A DNA stretch of 64,000 nucleotides from Caproiciproducens galactitolivorans. Lineage in GTDB: Bacteria; Bacillota; Clostridia; Oscillospirales; Acutalibacteraceae. Position 1 is the stretch's first letter. Every line of letters starts with the position of its first letter. Below the pieces are notes generated by a model, which was not told the origin of the DNA, did not search any database, and was given only the letters and a program-made list of their open reading frames with translations. Below are positions 24,292-32,473 of the stretch, one piece after another. The stretch is from assembly GCF_004768785.1 (NCBI RefSeq), contig NZ_SRMQ01000004.1, positions 1-64,000 on the forward strand, in the 5' to 3' direction. The translations under genes and the position numbers were made by a program.

Positions 24292-25536
24292 ATGACCGTA
24301 TTGGAGCAGATGGGGAAAAACGCGAAGGAAGCGGCCCGCGCGCTGGCAACGGCGGGGTCGTTAAAGGACAAGGCGCTTCTTCAAATGGCCGCGGCAATTG
24401 AAAGCGGCGAAAGAGAGATTCTTGCCGCCAACGCGCAGGATGTGAACACCGCGCGCCAAAGCGGTATGAGTGAATCTCTGCTGGATCGTTTGACGCTGAA
24501 CCGCGACCGTATCCTTGGCATGGCGGAGGGGATCCGCTGCGTGGCGGCGCAGGAAGACCCGGTCGGCACCATCGTGGGCGGGGGCGTTCGCCCAAACGGG
24601 CTGAAAATTGAGCAGGTGCGCGTCCCGATCGGAGTTATCGGCATGATCTACGAAGCAAGGCCGAACGTCACGGCCGATGCGGCGGCGCTCTGCCTGAAAG
24701 CGGGCAACGCGGTGATTCTGCGCGGCGGAAAAGAAGCCTTCCTTTCCAACCGGTGCGTGGCGGAAATCCTGCGCGGCGCGATTGAAAAAGCCGGGCTGCC
24801 GAAAGACGGAATCCAGCTTGTACAGGATACCAGCCGCGCGTCCTCCTTAGAAATGATGCAGCTTACCGGATATCTCGACGTGCTGATTCCCCGCGGCGGG
24901 AAAAGCCTTATCCGGTCCGTGGTGGAAAATTCGCGGGTGCCGGTGATTGAAACCGGCGCGGGCAACTGCCATGTTTATGTGGACGACAGCGCCGACATCG
25001 ATATGGCGGCGGAGATTATTTTTAACGCAAAGACTTCCCGCCCGTCCGTCTGCAACGCGATTGAAACCATTCTTGTCCATAAGGATATTGCGGAAAAGGC
25101 GCTGCCCGCCATCAAGGCGCGGCTGGACGAAAAGCATGTGGAAATCCGCGGCTGCGAACGGACGCGCGCAATTCTGGGCGGAGATATCGTCCCCGCGCAG
25201 GAGGAGGATTGGGTGACGGAATACCTTGATTTTATCCTCGCGGTCAAAGTGGTGGACAGCATCGACGAAGCGATTGACCATATCGCGCGGTATTCCAGCG
25301 GGCACAGCGAGGCCATCGTTACCCGAAGCTATGAGCGCGCGCGGGAATTTACCGAGCGGGTCGATTCCGCGGCAGTCTATGTCAACGCCTCCACCCGTTT
25401 CACCGACGGCGGCGAATTCGGGCTGGGCGCTGAAATCGGAATTTCCACACAGAAGCTGCACGCGCGCGGCCCCATGGGCGTAAATCAGCTTACCTCCACA
25501 AAGTTTATTATCAGTGGAAGCGGTCAAATACGATAG
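24292..25536 (+). CDS. proA: Glutamate-5-semialdehyde dehydrogenase (gamma-glutamyl phosphate reductase)
   Basis: Reduces gamma-glutamyl phosphate with NADPH to glutamate semialdehyde, which cyclises to the proline precursor. The 414-residue protein belongs to the aldehyde dehydrogenase superfamily. Visible signatures are VPIGVIGMIYEARPNVTADA, the ETGAGNCHVYVD segment, the catalytic Cys in RPSVCNAIET, and the C-terminal FGLGAEIGISTQKLHARGPMG. GGGGGTAACGGC precedes the ATG. It forms an operon with proB. proC is not in the window. Confidence 0.96.
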   Translation: MTVLEQMGKNAKEAARALATAGSLKDKALLQMAAAIESGEREILAANAQDVNTARQSGMSESLLDRLTLNRDRILGMAEGIRCVAAQEDPVGTIVGGGVRPNGLKIEQVRVPIGVIGMIYEARPNVTADAAALCLKAGNAVILRGGKEAFLSNRCVAEILRGAIEKAGLPKDGIQLVQDTSRASSLEMMQLTGYLDVLIPRGGKSLIRSVVENSRVPVIETGAGNCHVYVDDSADIDMAAEIIFNAKTSRPSVCNAIETILVHKDIAEKALPAIKARLDEKHVEIRGCERTRAILGGDIVPAQEEDWVTEYLDFILAVKVVDSIDEAIDHIARYSSGHSEAIVTRSYERAREFTERVDSAAVYVNASTRFTDGGEFGLGAEIGISTQKLHARGPMGVNQLTSTKFIISGSGQIR

Positions 25537-25554
25537 AAAGCGGAGTTTATTCAG

Positions 25555-26457
25555 ATGAGCAAAAAACGAAAGAAATCCATTCCGGGCTTTTCAGCCGACT
25601 ATCGCGATGCTTATAACAAGCCCAATCAGAAGATAGACCCCGTTGAGCCGGAGGAAATGGAGATCGACGATTTCCTTCCAGAAGACGAAACCAACGGCGA
25701 TGAAGAGCTTTTAGCCAAATGGGATGACGGTTTGAACCCAGATGAGCCGGAGGATGCCGTGGAGCCGGAACAGCCGGCAGAGCCCAAGCGCACCGGTACG
25801 CACCGGCGCCGCCGTTACGGCGTGGCGGCCGGCACCCTGGTGCTGCTTCTTGCGCTGGTCGGCGTATGCTTTATTGCCGGGACAATCGGAAAGAGCATTT
25901 ACCGCGCGGCTACCGACGACAGCAAGCTGCGAGCCTATGATTCCTTCCTTACAACCGTCGTCATGCAGGATCCGCAGCCGTTTGCTTCGCCGGATAAGGC
26001 CGATGAGGAATTTGTGCTGAACGCTTCGCTTTGGAAAACGATTACGGCGAACGGCGGTTCCAACTACAACAGCTACGACGACAGCGGAAGAGTCCTTGTT
26101 CCGCTTGGCGACGTGGTAAACGCTTGCCATGAGCTTTTCGGGCCGGACTGCCAGCTTCAGCCCAAAACACCGGCCAAGGAAACCTTTTTTGAATACAATT
26201 CCGAAAAGAACCAGTTCCATGTCGCACTATATTCTTCGGACAGCAGCTTCACGCCCTATACGGAAAGCGCAAAAAAGCAGGGGGATACCACCGTGCTGCG
26301 TGTCGGATACGTTTCGCCAAGCGACGCGTCGCGCAACCAGACCACGAGTGCCGTTGTAACCCCCAAGCCTACAAAATATATGGAGTACATACTCAAATCC
26401 GATCCGAAAACAAATCAGGAATACATCTACGCCATTCGGACACCGCAGGAAAAGTAA
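25555..26457 (+). CDS. Single-pass membrane protein of unknown function
   Basis: A 300-residue protein with an acidic, low-complexity N-terminal cytoplasmic part (about 25-80, rich in Glu, Asp and Pro). A basic stop-transfer stretch (THRRRRY), one membrane helix (about 89-112) and an extracellular domain of about 185 residues follow. I do not recognise the extracellular domain. The gene lies 18 bases after proA and may be cotranscribed. It ends one base before the convergent gene at 26458-26835. A cell-envelope or sporulation role is possible but not supported by any motif. Confidence 0.7.
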   Translation: MSKKRKKSIPGFSADYRDAYNKPNQKIDPVEPEEMEIDDFLPEDETNGDEELLAKWDDGLNPDEPEDAVEPEQPAEPKRTGTHRRRRYGVAAGTLVLLLALVGVCFIAGTIGKSIYRAATDDSKLRAYDSFLTTVVMQDPQPFASPDKADEEFVLNASLWKTITANGGSNYNSYDDSGRVLVPLGDVVNACHELFGPDCQLQPKTPAKETFFEYNSEKNQFHVALYSSDSSFTPYTESAKKQGDTTVLRVGYVSPSDASRNQTTSAVVTPKPTKYMEYILKSDPKTNQEYIYAIRTPQEK

Positions 26458-26835
26458 TCACAGCACCAGATAAAGCAGCGCGAAGATCAGCCCGGTGTCC
26501 GCGCGCTCTTCAATGAGGAGCAGCATCAGCACTAGGATGAGCGTTCGCTCGCTGTCGTCGAACAGGGTGTCGAACAGATTCCGGAACGGAACCATCTGAC
26601 CTCCTGTGTTGTTGGAATGCTGCGGAGTGGGCTTTTCTGCCGGGGAAGCGGTTGGCGCAGCCGCCGAACGCTGGGAGGACGGGGCATTGTTGCGTGCCTG
26701 GTTTGCCCCCGGCGGATTCGGGATATTTCGATTCGACTGTGAAACAGCAGCCTGTGCGCGCGACTGCATTTCGCGCGCGCGCCGGATTGCATCTTGCTGT
26801 AGGCGCTGCATATCGTAATTGTAACTATCAGCCAT
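26458..26835 (-). CDS. Conserved sporulation-associated-looking protein with C-terminal hydrophobic segment
   Basis: A 125-residue protein. The N-terminal half is polar and rich in Gln, Asn, Arg and Pro (low complexity). The last about 30 residues are strongly hydrophobic (LILVLMLLLIEERADTGLIFALL), a pattern seen in small Clostridia spore-related proteins. It is the third gene of a minus-strand cluster with 26844-27194 and 27195-27365. The cluster reads from a sigma-E-like promoter, so mother-cell expression is inferred. No function can be assigned. Confidence 0.65.
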   Translation of the reverse strand: MADSYNYDMQRLQQDAIRRAREMQSRAQAAVSQSNRNIPNPPGANQARNNAPSSQRSAAAPTASPAEKPTPQHSNNTGGQMVPFRNLFDTLFDDSERTLILVLMLLLIEERADTGLIFALLYLVL

Positions 26836-26843
26836 GTTCCACC

Positions 26844-27194
26844 TCAGAGAATACCGCTGCTTCTTAGCAGCGGTAGCAACCGGACCAGTTGAAGGATTTT
26901 AATGGATTCGTCCAGCTTTTTTTGGCGCGCCGGGCTTAAAAGCGGCCGCAGGGCGCGCAGCAGCCGTGTGTTGTCGTCTTCCTGCCGGAAGTTGGACAGC
27001 AACGGCATAATTCTCGTAACCATTTGCAGGACTTCCGTATCAATTCCCGGGGAGCCCCCCTGCGCCGGTTCCTCCGGCGCAGGGGGCGGCTGTTCTTGTA
27101 CCGCGCCGCCCAGAAGCCCGGCAAGGCTCTTCAGCTTTTCCAGACTGCCGGGATTGTTCAGCAGCTCGCCGAGCTTCGCGGCAAGATCATCCAT
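26844..27194 (-). CDS. Conserved helical protein of the three-gene cluster
   Basis: A 116-residue, mostly alpha-helical protein (MDDLAAKLGELLNNPGSLEKLKSLAGLLGG at the start, a Pro/Glu-rich linker at about 35-50, and a second Leu-rich helical half). No membrane segment or catalytic motif was seen. It starts immediately after the stop codon of the 56-residue gene and ends 8 bases before the next gene. GGGAGG lies inside the upstream gene end. The function is unknown; the sigma-E-like promoter suggests a sporulation role. Confidence 0.65.
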   Translation of the reverse strand: MDDLAAKLGELLNNPGSLEKLKSLAGLLGGAVQEQPPPAPEEPAQGGSPGIDTEVLQMVTRIMPLLSNFRQEDDNTRLLRALRPLLSPARQKKLDESIKILQLVRLLPLLRSSGIL

Positions 27195-27365
27195 TTATTT
27201 TCCTCCCTTGAATTTCTTCATCATCTCTTGCGCCTGCGGCGTGCTTAATATTTTTTCAACCTGTGTTTTATCCGATAAAATACTGTCAAGCTTCTTTTTG
27301 TCTTCCGGGCTGAGCTGCTTGAGAAGACTTTGCAGGAGCTTTTGGTTTTCCTCCTTGCTTTGCAT
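27195..27365 (-). CDS. 56-residue helical protein, first gene of the three-gene cluster
   Basis: Reading from ATG at 27365 gives a 56-residue, charged, helical protein (MQSKEENQKLLQSLLKQLSP ... MMKKFKGGK), with its stop directly before the next ATG. GGGGTG lies six bases upstream of the start. A sigma-E-like promoter begins about 18 bases upstream. The tight packing (stop-start contact, then an 8-base gap) argues that all three are one translated unit. No family was recognised. Confidence 0.65.
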   Translation of the reverse strand: MQSKEENQKLLQSLLKQLSPEDKKKLDSILSDKTQVEKILSTPQAQEMMKKFKGGK

Positions 27366-27382
27366 ACAATCACCCCGCTATC

Positions 27383-27412
27383 ATTGTATGATACGGGAGT
27401 TTAATATATGAC
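27383..27412 (-). promoter_or_regulatory. Sigma-E-like (mother-cell sporulation) promoter
   Basis: On the minus strand GTCATAT (complement of 27406-27412), a 15 bp spacer and CATACAAT (complement of 27383-27390) closely match the Bacillus/Clostridium sigma-E consensus (GTCATATT, about 14 bp, CATACAAT). The predicted start site is within about 10 bases of the first gene. Confidence 0.55.
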
Positions 27413-27447
27413 GGCCACGGGCCGCGAATCATCTGGAGGTTTTGTTC

Positions 27448-27912
27448 ATGCGAATATTAGTGGTCTCGGATACGCACCGGGACGAAGCAAATCTTCGGCA
27501 GGCGATTTTAAGCCAGCCCTCCGCCGAAGTGGTTATCCATCTTGGCGACGGTGCCGACGAAGCGTTGCAAATGAAAGACAGTTTTCCTGAAAAAATGTTT
27601 CTGCTTGTCCGCGGGAATTGCGACTGGAGCAGTACGCTGCCGAACGAAGGGGAAATTACCCTTTGCGGCAAGCACATTCTATATACCCATGGGTATACAT
27701 ACAATGTAAAATACGGATTGTATAATATTACCATGGCGGCGCGCGAACGGAAAGCGGATATTGTCCTGTTCGGCCATACCCATGATGCGCTGACCGATTA
27801 CGAGGACGGGCTGTATCTGATGAACCCCGGTAGCCTGCATGGATCCAGGGGAACATATGGAATAATCGACCTATCCGCCGCCGGTGTTGTGACCAATATC
27901 CTGAAAATTTGA
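27448..27912 (+). CDS. YfcE/MJ0936-family metallophosphoesterase
   Basis: Predicted phosphodiesterase of the calcineurin-like fold. The 154-residue protein shows the metal-binding series VSDTHRDEA, HLGDGADE, VRGNCDW, YTHGYTYNV and GHTHDA. These are the D-x-H, GD, GNxD, H and GHTH motifs, although the third motif reads GNCDW, as is common in this subfamily. GGAGGT (27435-27440) fixes ATG 27448. The natural substrate is unknown. It is divergent from the sigma-E-like cluster. Confidence 0.87.
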   Translation: MRILVVSDTHRDEANLRQAILSQPSAEVVIHLGDGADEALQMKDSFPEKMFLLVRGNCDWSSTLPNEGEITLCGKHILYTHGYTYNVKYGLYNITMAARERKADIVLFGHTHDALTDYEDGLYLMNPGSLHGSRGTYGIIDLSAAGVVTNILKI

Positions 27913-27941
27913 TTGACACCTGGTAAAACAAATGGTAATCT
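27913..27941 (+). promoter_or_regulatory. Promoter of the phosphosugar mutase gene
   Basis: TTGACA (27913-27918), 17 bp spacer, TAATCT (27936-27941), just after the preceding stop codon. Confidence 0.7.
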
Positions 27942-27987
27942 TTAGTTGTTGATAAGCAAAAAATCTCATGAGGAAAGGGATGTCTCT

Positions 27988-29685
27988 ATGTCTGAATTTG
28001 AAAGATGGCTCCGTATGGAGCTGGACGACTCCGATTTGACGGAAGAGTTGAAAAGTATAAAGGACCAGCCGGATGAGATAAACGATAGATTTTACCGCAA
28101 TTTGGAATTTGGAACAGGCGGGCTTCGCGGCGTAATCGGCGCGGGAACCAACAGGATGAATGTTTATACCGTCCGCAAGGCAACCCAGGGACTTGCGAAT
28201 TATCTGAACAAGCACGGGAGAAATCCGTCGGTTGCAATTGCGTACGACAGCCGCATAAAGTCCGACGTGTTCGCAAAGCAGAGCGCGGCGGTCCTGGCGG
28301 CAAACGGTATTAAAGCGTATATTTATCCGAAGCTTTCACCGACCCCAACGCTTTCCTACGCGGTTCGTCACTTAAAATGCGATGCGGGCATCTGCGTTAC
28401 AGCAAGCCATAATCCCGCCAAATACAACGGGTACAAAGTTTACGGAAGCGATGGCTGCCAGATTACGCTGGAGATGGCGGACGAAGTTCTGAGTGAAATT
28501 AACAGCTTGGATATTTTTGAGGACGTTAAACGCATCTCTTTTGACGACGGTCTGAAAAACGGCATGATTGAGTATATTAAGGATGAAGTAATCCACGCAT
28601 TCCTGAGTGATGTGCTTAAGCAGAGAGTTCTGAAGGACGACTGCTCCAACCTGAAAGTGGTGTACACGCCGCTGAACGGCACGGGGCTTGTCTGTGTAAC
28701 CCGTATGATGAGCTTAATCGGCATTCAGGATGTTACTGTTGTTCCGGAACAGGAATATCCGGACGGAACCTTTAAAACCTGCCCGTTCCCGAATCCCGAA
28801 ATCAAAGAGGCGCTGCAGAAGGGATTGGATCTTTGCGAAAAGGTACAGCCGGATCTGTTGCTTGCAACCGACCCGGACTGCGACCGCTGCGGAATCGCGG
28901 TAAACCAGAACGGGAAATTCGTACTGATGAGCGGCAACGAAGTCGGTGTGCTCCTGCTCGACTTTATCGCCCGCCACCGCAGGGAGAATGGCACTCTGCC
29001 AAAGAATCCGGTTGCGGTGACAACCATCGTCAGCACCGATATGGCGGACGCGGTTGCGAAGGACTACGGCATAGACATGGTGCGTGTGCTTACCGGTTTC
29101 AAGTATATCGGCGACCAGATTGGCCTGCTGGAGGCAAAGGGCGAAGCCGACCGTTATATTTTTGGATTTGAAGAAAGCTATGGCTATCTTTCCGGCAGTT
29201 ATGTCCGCGACAAGGACGCGGTAAACGCAAGCATGCTCATCTGCCAGATGGCTTATGCTTATAAGCAGAAGGGCATGACCCTGGTAGACGCGATGGAAGC
29301 GCTCTATCACAAATACGGCTACTACGAAAACGCGCTGCTGAATTTTGCCTTTGAGGGCGAAGAGGGCATGAAGCGGATGGCCCGGATTATGCAGAACCTG
29401 CGCGAAAATGTGCCGGCGGAAATTGCTGGCGTAAAGGTGGCCGGCTGGAGCGATTACGAAGCTTCCAAGCGCTGCGACGCGGGCAAGATAAGCGAAATCA
29501 AGCTGCCGAAGTCCAATGTGCTGGAATACCGGCTGGAAAACGGAAGCAAGCTGACGGTACGTCCCAGCGGAACCGAACCCAAAATCAAGATCTATATTTC
29601 TGCGAAGAGCAAGGAAAAGGCGGCTGCGGAAGAGCTGATTGAAAAGCTGAAAGAAGCAGCGCCGGTAGTTTTTGGAATTCAATAA
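27988..29685 (+). CDS. pgcA: Phosphoglucomutase/phosphomannomutase (PgcA type)
   Basis: Interconverts hexose 1- and 6-phosphates, supplying sugar nucleotides for the envelope and feeding glycogen metabolism. The 565-residue protein is of the long alpha-phosphohexomutase type. The substrate loop is FGTGGLRGVIGAGTNRMN. The active-site phosphoserine lies in CVTASHNPAKYNGYKVYG, the metal loop is DPDCDRCG, and GFEESYGYL and the C-terminal RPSGTEPKIKIY phosphate-binding loop follow. ATG 27988 with AGGAAAGG upstream is preferred to the in-frame ATG-like start at 27946. Confidence 0.93.
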   Translation: MSEFERWLRMELDDSDLTEELKSIKDQPDEINDRFYRNLEFGTGGLRGVIGAGTNRMNVYTVRKATQGLANYLNKHGRNPSVAIAYDSRIKSDVFAKQSAAVLAANGIKAYIYPKLSPTPTLSYAVRHLKCDAGICVTASHNPAKYNGYKVYGSDGCQITLEMADEVLSEINSLDIFEDVKRISFDDGLKNGMIEYIKDEVIHAFLSDVLKQRVLKDDCSNLKVVYTPLNGTGLVCVTRMMSLIGIQDVTVVPEQEYPDGTFKTCPFPNPEIKEALQKGLDLCEKVQPDLLLATDPDCDRCGIAVNQNGKFVLMSGNEVGVLLLDFIARHRRENGTLPKNPVAVTTIVSTDMADAVAKDYGIDMVRVLTGFKYIGDQIGLLEAKGEADRYIFGFEESYGYLSGSYVRDKDAVNASMLICQMAYAYKQKGMTLVDAMEALYHKYGYYENALLNFAFEGEEGMKRMARIMQNLRENVPAEIAGVKVAGWSDYEASKRCDAGKISEIKLPKSNVLEYRLENGSKLTVRPSGTEPKIKIYISAKSKEKAAAEELIEKLKEAAPVVFGIQ

Positions 29686-29702
29686 AAAATAGCAAAAGAG
29701 TA

Positions 29703-29731
29703 TTGACAAACAAGTTTGTATGTGCTATTCT
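29703..29731 (+). promoter_or_regulatory. Promoter of an orphan RNA unit, with operator-like dyad
   Basis: TTGACA (29703-29708), 17 bp spacer, TATTCT (29726-29731). The spacer contains the dyad ACAAAC-AA-GTTTGT (29706-29719), which overlaps the -35 and could bind a repressor. Confidence 0.65.
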
Positions 29732-29737
29732 ATCTAT

Positions 29738-29880
29738 AGTTATACAGCACAGAACAATCGAGGTTCGCGCGATATATTGGAATTAGCGCCATGCATTTTT
29801 GCATACCATCCGTTGGATGGTAAGGTCTGTATAATCTGTAAGAACAAGAGGTTAGGGAATCTTCCTTAACCTCTTTTTTT
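29738..29880 (+). ncRNA. Candidate orphan structured RNA (about 140 nt)
   Basis: A complete transcription unit without an ORF: promoter at 29703-29731 and terminator at 29847-29880. The RNA closes on itself through TTATACAG (29740-29747) with CTGTATAA (29827-29834). Inside lie ACCATCC-GTT-GGATGGT (29805-29821), ATGCA/TGCAT (29791-29804) and a GCGC/GCGC pairing near 29767-29789. Downstream lies only the 3' end of a convergent gene, so it is not a cis-acting leader. It does not match 6S, SRP, tmRNA or riboswitch classes I know. Confidence 0.55.
29847..29880 (+). terminator. Terminator of the orphan RNA
   Basis: AGAGGTTAGGGA (29847-29858) pairs with TCCTTAACCTCT, with one mismatch, and is followed by a run of seven T's. 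Confidence 0.88.
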
Positions 29881-30092
29881 GAATTTTCTACAAAAAATTA
29901 GCTATTAGAATACGAAATATCCGGCATTAGGGGGCTCTGAGGCGCTCTATTTTGCGTCGGGTTTTTCCCTTTTCCGCTCGACCATTCGTTGCGGCAAACA
30001 AGCTTTCTCAACGCGCTTTCGGTGCATTTTCAGCGTGTTTATTTTATAAAGCGAATACGGGGAAAGCAAGAATCTTTCATGTTTTTATTATA

Positions 30093-30135
30093 TAAAAAAC
30101 AGCCCCGCCCTTCCCGCAAGGAAGGACGGGACTGG
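30093..30135 (-). terminator. Terminator of the malate dehydrogenase-malic enzyme operon
   Basis: On the minus strand CAGTCCCGTCCTTCC and GGAAGGGCGGGGCTG form a long stem around TTGC, followed by TTTTTT (plus-strand A's near 30094-30099). Confidence 0.9.
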
Positions 30136-30156
30136 ATTGTTTTATCCGTAGAGGAA

Positions 30157-31329
30157 TTAGATTCTTGCCACGCCGGATTTGCGGGCAGCTTCGGCAACTG
30201 CCTTTGCAACGGCGGAAGCAACATTGCGGTCGAGGGCGCTCGGAATGATGTAATCGGCAGAAAGCTTGTCGTCGGAAACAAATCCGGCGATTGCATACGC
30301 TGCCGCAATCTTCATTTCGTCGTTGATGTCGCTTGCGCGTACGTCAAGCGCACCGCGGAAGATGCCAGGGAACGCCAGAACGTTGTTGATCTGGTTGGGG
30401 AAGTCGCTGCGGCCCGTGCCAACAACGGCTGCGCCTGCGGCGAGGGCAATGTCCGGCATGATTTCCGGAGTCGGGTTTGCCATCGGGAACAGGATCGGGT
30501 CCTTGTTCATGCTCTTGACCATTTCCGCCGTTACGCAGTTTGGAGCGGAAACGCCGATGAATACGTCGGCACCCTTGAGCATGTCCGCAAGGCTTCCGCT
30601 GCGCTTTTCGTGGTTGGTGATCGCGGCCATTTCCTCTTTCTCTTTATTCAGGCCGTCACGTCCCTGGTAAATCGCGCCATGGCGGTCACACATGATAACG
30701 TCCTTCAGGCCGAGCGCGATCAAGAGTTTAATAATTGCGATGCCGGCCGCGCCCGCGCCCGAGGTAACAACGCGGATTTCGTCCAGTTTCTTGCCGGTCA
30801 GCTTCAGCGCGTTGAGCATGGCGGCAAGGGTTACAACGGCGGTGCCGTGTTGGTCGTCGTGGAAAATCGGAATGTCGCAGCAGGCTTTTAACTTTCTTTC
30901 AATTTCAAAACAGCGGGGTGCGGAGATATCCTCCAGGTTAATGCCGCCGAAACTTCCTGCGAGCAGACGGATCGTGTTGACGATTTCGTCCACATCTTTG
31001 GATCGAACGCAAAGAGGGATCGCGTCCACATCACCAAAGGTCTTAAATAACGCGCATTTACCTTCCATAACCGGCATGCCGGCTTCCGGGCCAATGTCGC
31101 CCAATCCGAGAACTGCGGTGCCGTCGGTTACGACTGCCACCAGATTGGAACGGCGGGTCAGCTCAAAGCTCTTGTTAACGTCCTTCTGAATCTCCAGGCA
31201 GGGCTGCGCTACGCCCGGAGTATAGGCAAGGGAAAGATCCTCGCGGGTCTTTAGCGGTGCGCGGCAAATCATTTCGATTTTACCGTTCCATTCGTAATGC
31301 TTTTTCAGCGATTCCTGTGCGTAATCCAT
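30157..31329 (-). CDS. Malic enzyme (malate dehydrogenase, oxaloacetate-decarboxylating)
   Basis: Decarboxylates malate to pyruvate with NAD(P) reduction. The 390-residue protein is of the short bacterial type. N-terminal YTPGVAQPCLEI and VTDGTAVLGLGDIGP are followed by the metal-site motif PIFHDDQHGTAVV, the Rossmann loop SGAGAAGIAI and the late GRSDFPNQINN. AAAGGAATG precedes ATG 31329. It is the second gene of an operon with the LDH-like dehydrogenase 25 bases upstream. The pair suggests oxaloacetate-malate-pyruvate cycling. NAD versus NADP preference cannot be read with confidence. Confidence 0.94.
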   Translation of the reverse strand: MDYAQESLKKHYEWNGKIEMICRAPLKTREDLSLAYTPGVAQPCLEIQKDVNKSFELTRRSNLVAVVTDGTAVLGLGDIGPEAGMPVMEGKCALFKTFGDVDAIPLCVRSKDVDEIVNTIRLLAGSFGGINLEDISAPRCFEIERKLKACCDIPIFHDDQHGTAVVTLAAMLNALKLTGKKLDEIRVVTSGAGAAGIAIIKLLIALGLKDVIMCDRHGAIYQGRDGLNKEKEEMAAITNHEKRSGSLADMLKGADVFIGVSAPNCVTAEMVKSMNKDPILFPMANPTPEIMPDIALAAGAAVVGTGRSDFPNQINNVLAFPGIFRGALDVRASDINDEMKIAAAYAIAGFVSDDKLSADYIIPSALDRNVASAVAKAVAEAARKSGVARI

Positions 31330-31354
31330 GAATATACATTCCTTTCAAAACAAA

Positions 31355-32308
31355 TTAAATATTGAGAGACGAAATAGTTTCCTTCAATACGTTTGCACTA
31401 TGGACGAATTTTTCCTGTTCCTCAGCAGTCAGATCGGGCACCTCCATCGGCGCTGCACCCCGCGCGTTGATAATGTACGGTAGGCTCAGGCACACGTCGT
31501 TAATGCCGTAAGCGCCGTGCAGCATGCCGGAGCAGGTGACAACGGTGTTGGTGTTGCGGAGGATGCAGGTGCAGATATGGCGCGCCGAAAGTGCGATGGC
31601 ATAGAAGGTGGCGCCCTTCAGCTTGATAACCTGTCCGCCGGAGGTATGTACATCTTCCACGATCTGGTCAAGGTCAAGACCCGGGAAGTCCGGATTTTTT
31701 GCCTTCATTGCGTTAAGATAGTGGTTCAGCGGCATGCCGCCAATGCTGGCGAGGGACCACGGAACCATGGAAGAATCGCCATGCTCGCCAAAAACATCCG
31801 CGTGAACGTTTTTGGGGCTGATTTCGATTTTGCTGGCGATGATTTCGCGCAGGCGGGCGGAATCAAGCAGAGTGCCGGAACCAATTACATGGGATTCCGG
31901 AAGACCCGTCACTTTCATGATCGTATAAGTGATGATGTCGACCGGATTGCTTACAACGACATAAATCGCGTCCGGCGCGTAACGAACCGCGTCTGGCATA
32001 ACGCTCTTGATAATGTTGACGTTCCCCTGTGCAAGGTCGATCCGGGTCTGACCTGGTTTGCGGGCGCTGCCCAGTGTGACGATGACAATGTCGGAATTCT
32101 TGATGTCGCAGTAATCACCGGCATAGATGTTGACCGGCGGGCATAGTGCGGTGCCCTGGATAATATCCATTGCTTCGCCCTTTGCTTTGTTTTGATTGAT
32201 ATCGACCAGTACGATTTCAGAAGCGACACCGCTTACCGTAAGGGTGTATGCGATGGTTGCGCCAACGTTGCCCGCACCTAAAATGCTGATTTTCGTCCCT
32301 TTTTTCAT
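31355..32308 (-). CDS. LDH-like malate dehydrogenase (Arg at the substrate-specificity position)
   Basis: NAD-dependent 2-hydroxyacid dehydrogenase of the LDH/MDH superfamily, 317 residues. The Rossmann loop is GAGNVGATIA, the catalytic Arg lies in TRIDL, and the catalytic His lies in the LDH-like GEHGDS. The backbone is LDH-like (VIGSGTLLDSARLR). However, the specificity loop reads GSARKPGQTR, with Arg83 where LDH has Gln102. In Bacillus LDH, Gln102Arg switches substrate from pyruvate to oxaloacetate. With malic enzyme next in the operon, malate dehydrogenase is favoured over lactate dehydrogenase. GGAGGG precedes ATG 32308. Confidence 0.88.
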   Translation of the reverse strand: MKKGTKISILGAGNVGATIAYTLTVSGVASEIVLVDINQNKAKGEAMDIIQGTALCPPVNIYAGDYCDIKNSDIVIVTLGSARKPGQTRIDLAQGNVNIIKSVMPDAVRYAPDAIYVVVSNPVDIITYTIMKVTGLPESHVIGSGTLLDSARLREIIASKIEISPKNVHADVFGEHGDSSMVPWSLASIGGMPLNHYLNAMKAKNPDFPGLDLDQIVEDVHTSGGQVIKLKGATFYAIALSARHICTCILRNTNTVVTCSGMLHGAYGINDVCLSLPYIINARGAAPMEVPDLTAEEQEKFVHSANVLKETISSLNI

Positions 32309-32473
32309 AACAATCCCTCCGACTTAAATGTAAAATTTCCCAATAGAGCGTTTAAATGCCGAAAGTAACGAAATGGATAAATTATGCTAAATTTCATTAC
32401 AAGCGAAATAAAAGAACTAGTGTTAAAAAAATAACGCATATTTTTACAATAATTTGCACAAAAAAAAGTAAGA

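Noticed and set aside
29738-29846. 6S RNA, SRP RNA or purine riboswitch
   Set aside because: The length, core motifs and lack of a downstream gene do not fit any of these.
29989-30891. 300-codon open frame on the plus strand
   Set aside because: Most of it is antisense to the malic enzyme gene and the composition is not protein-like.
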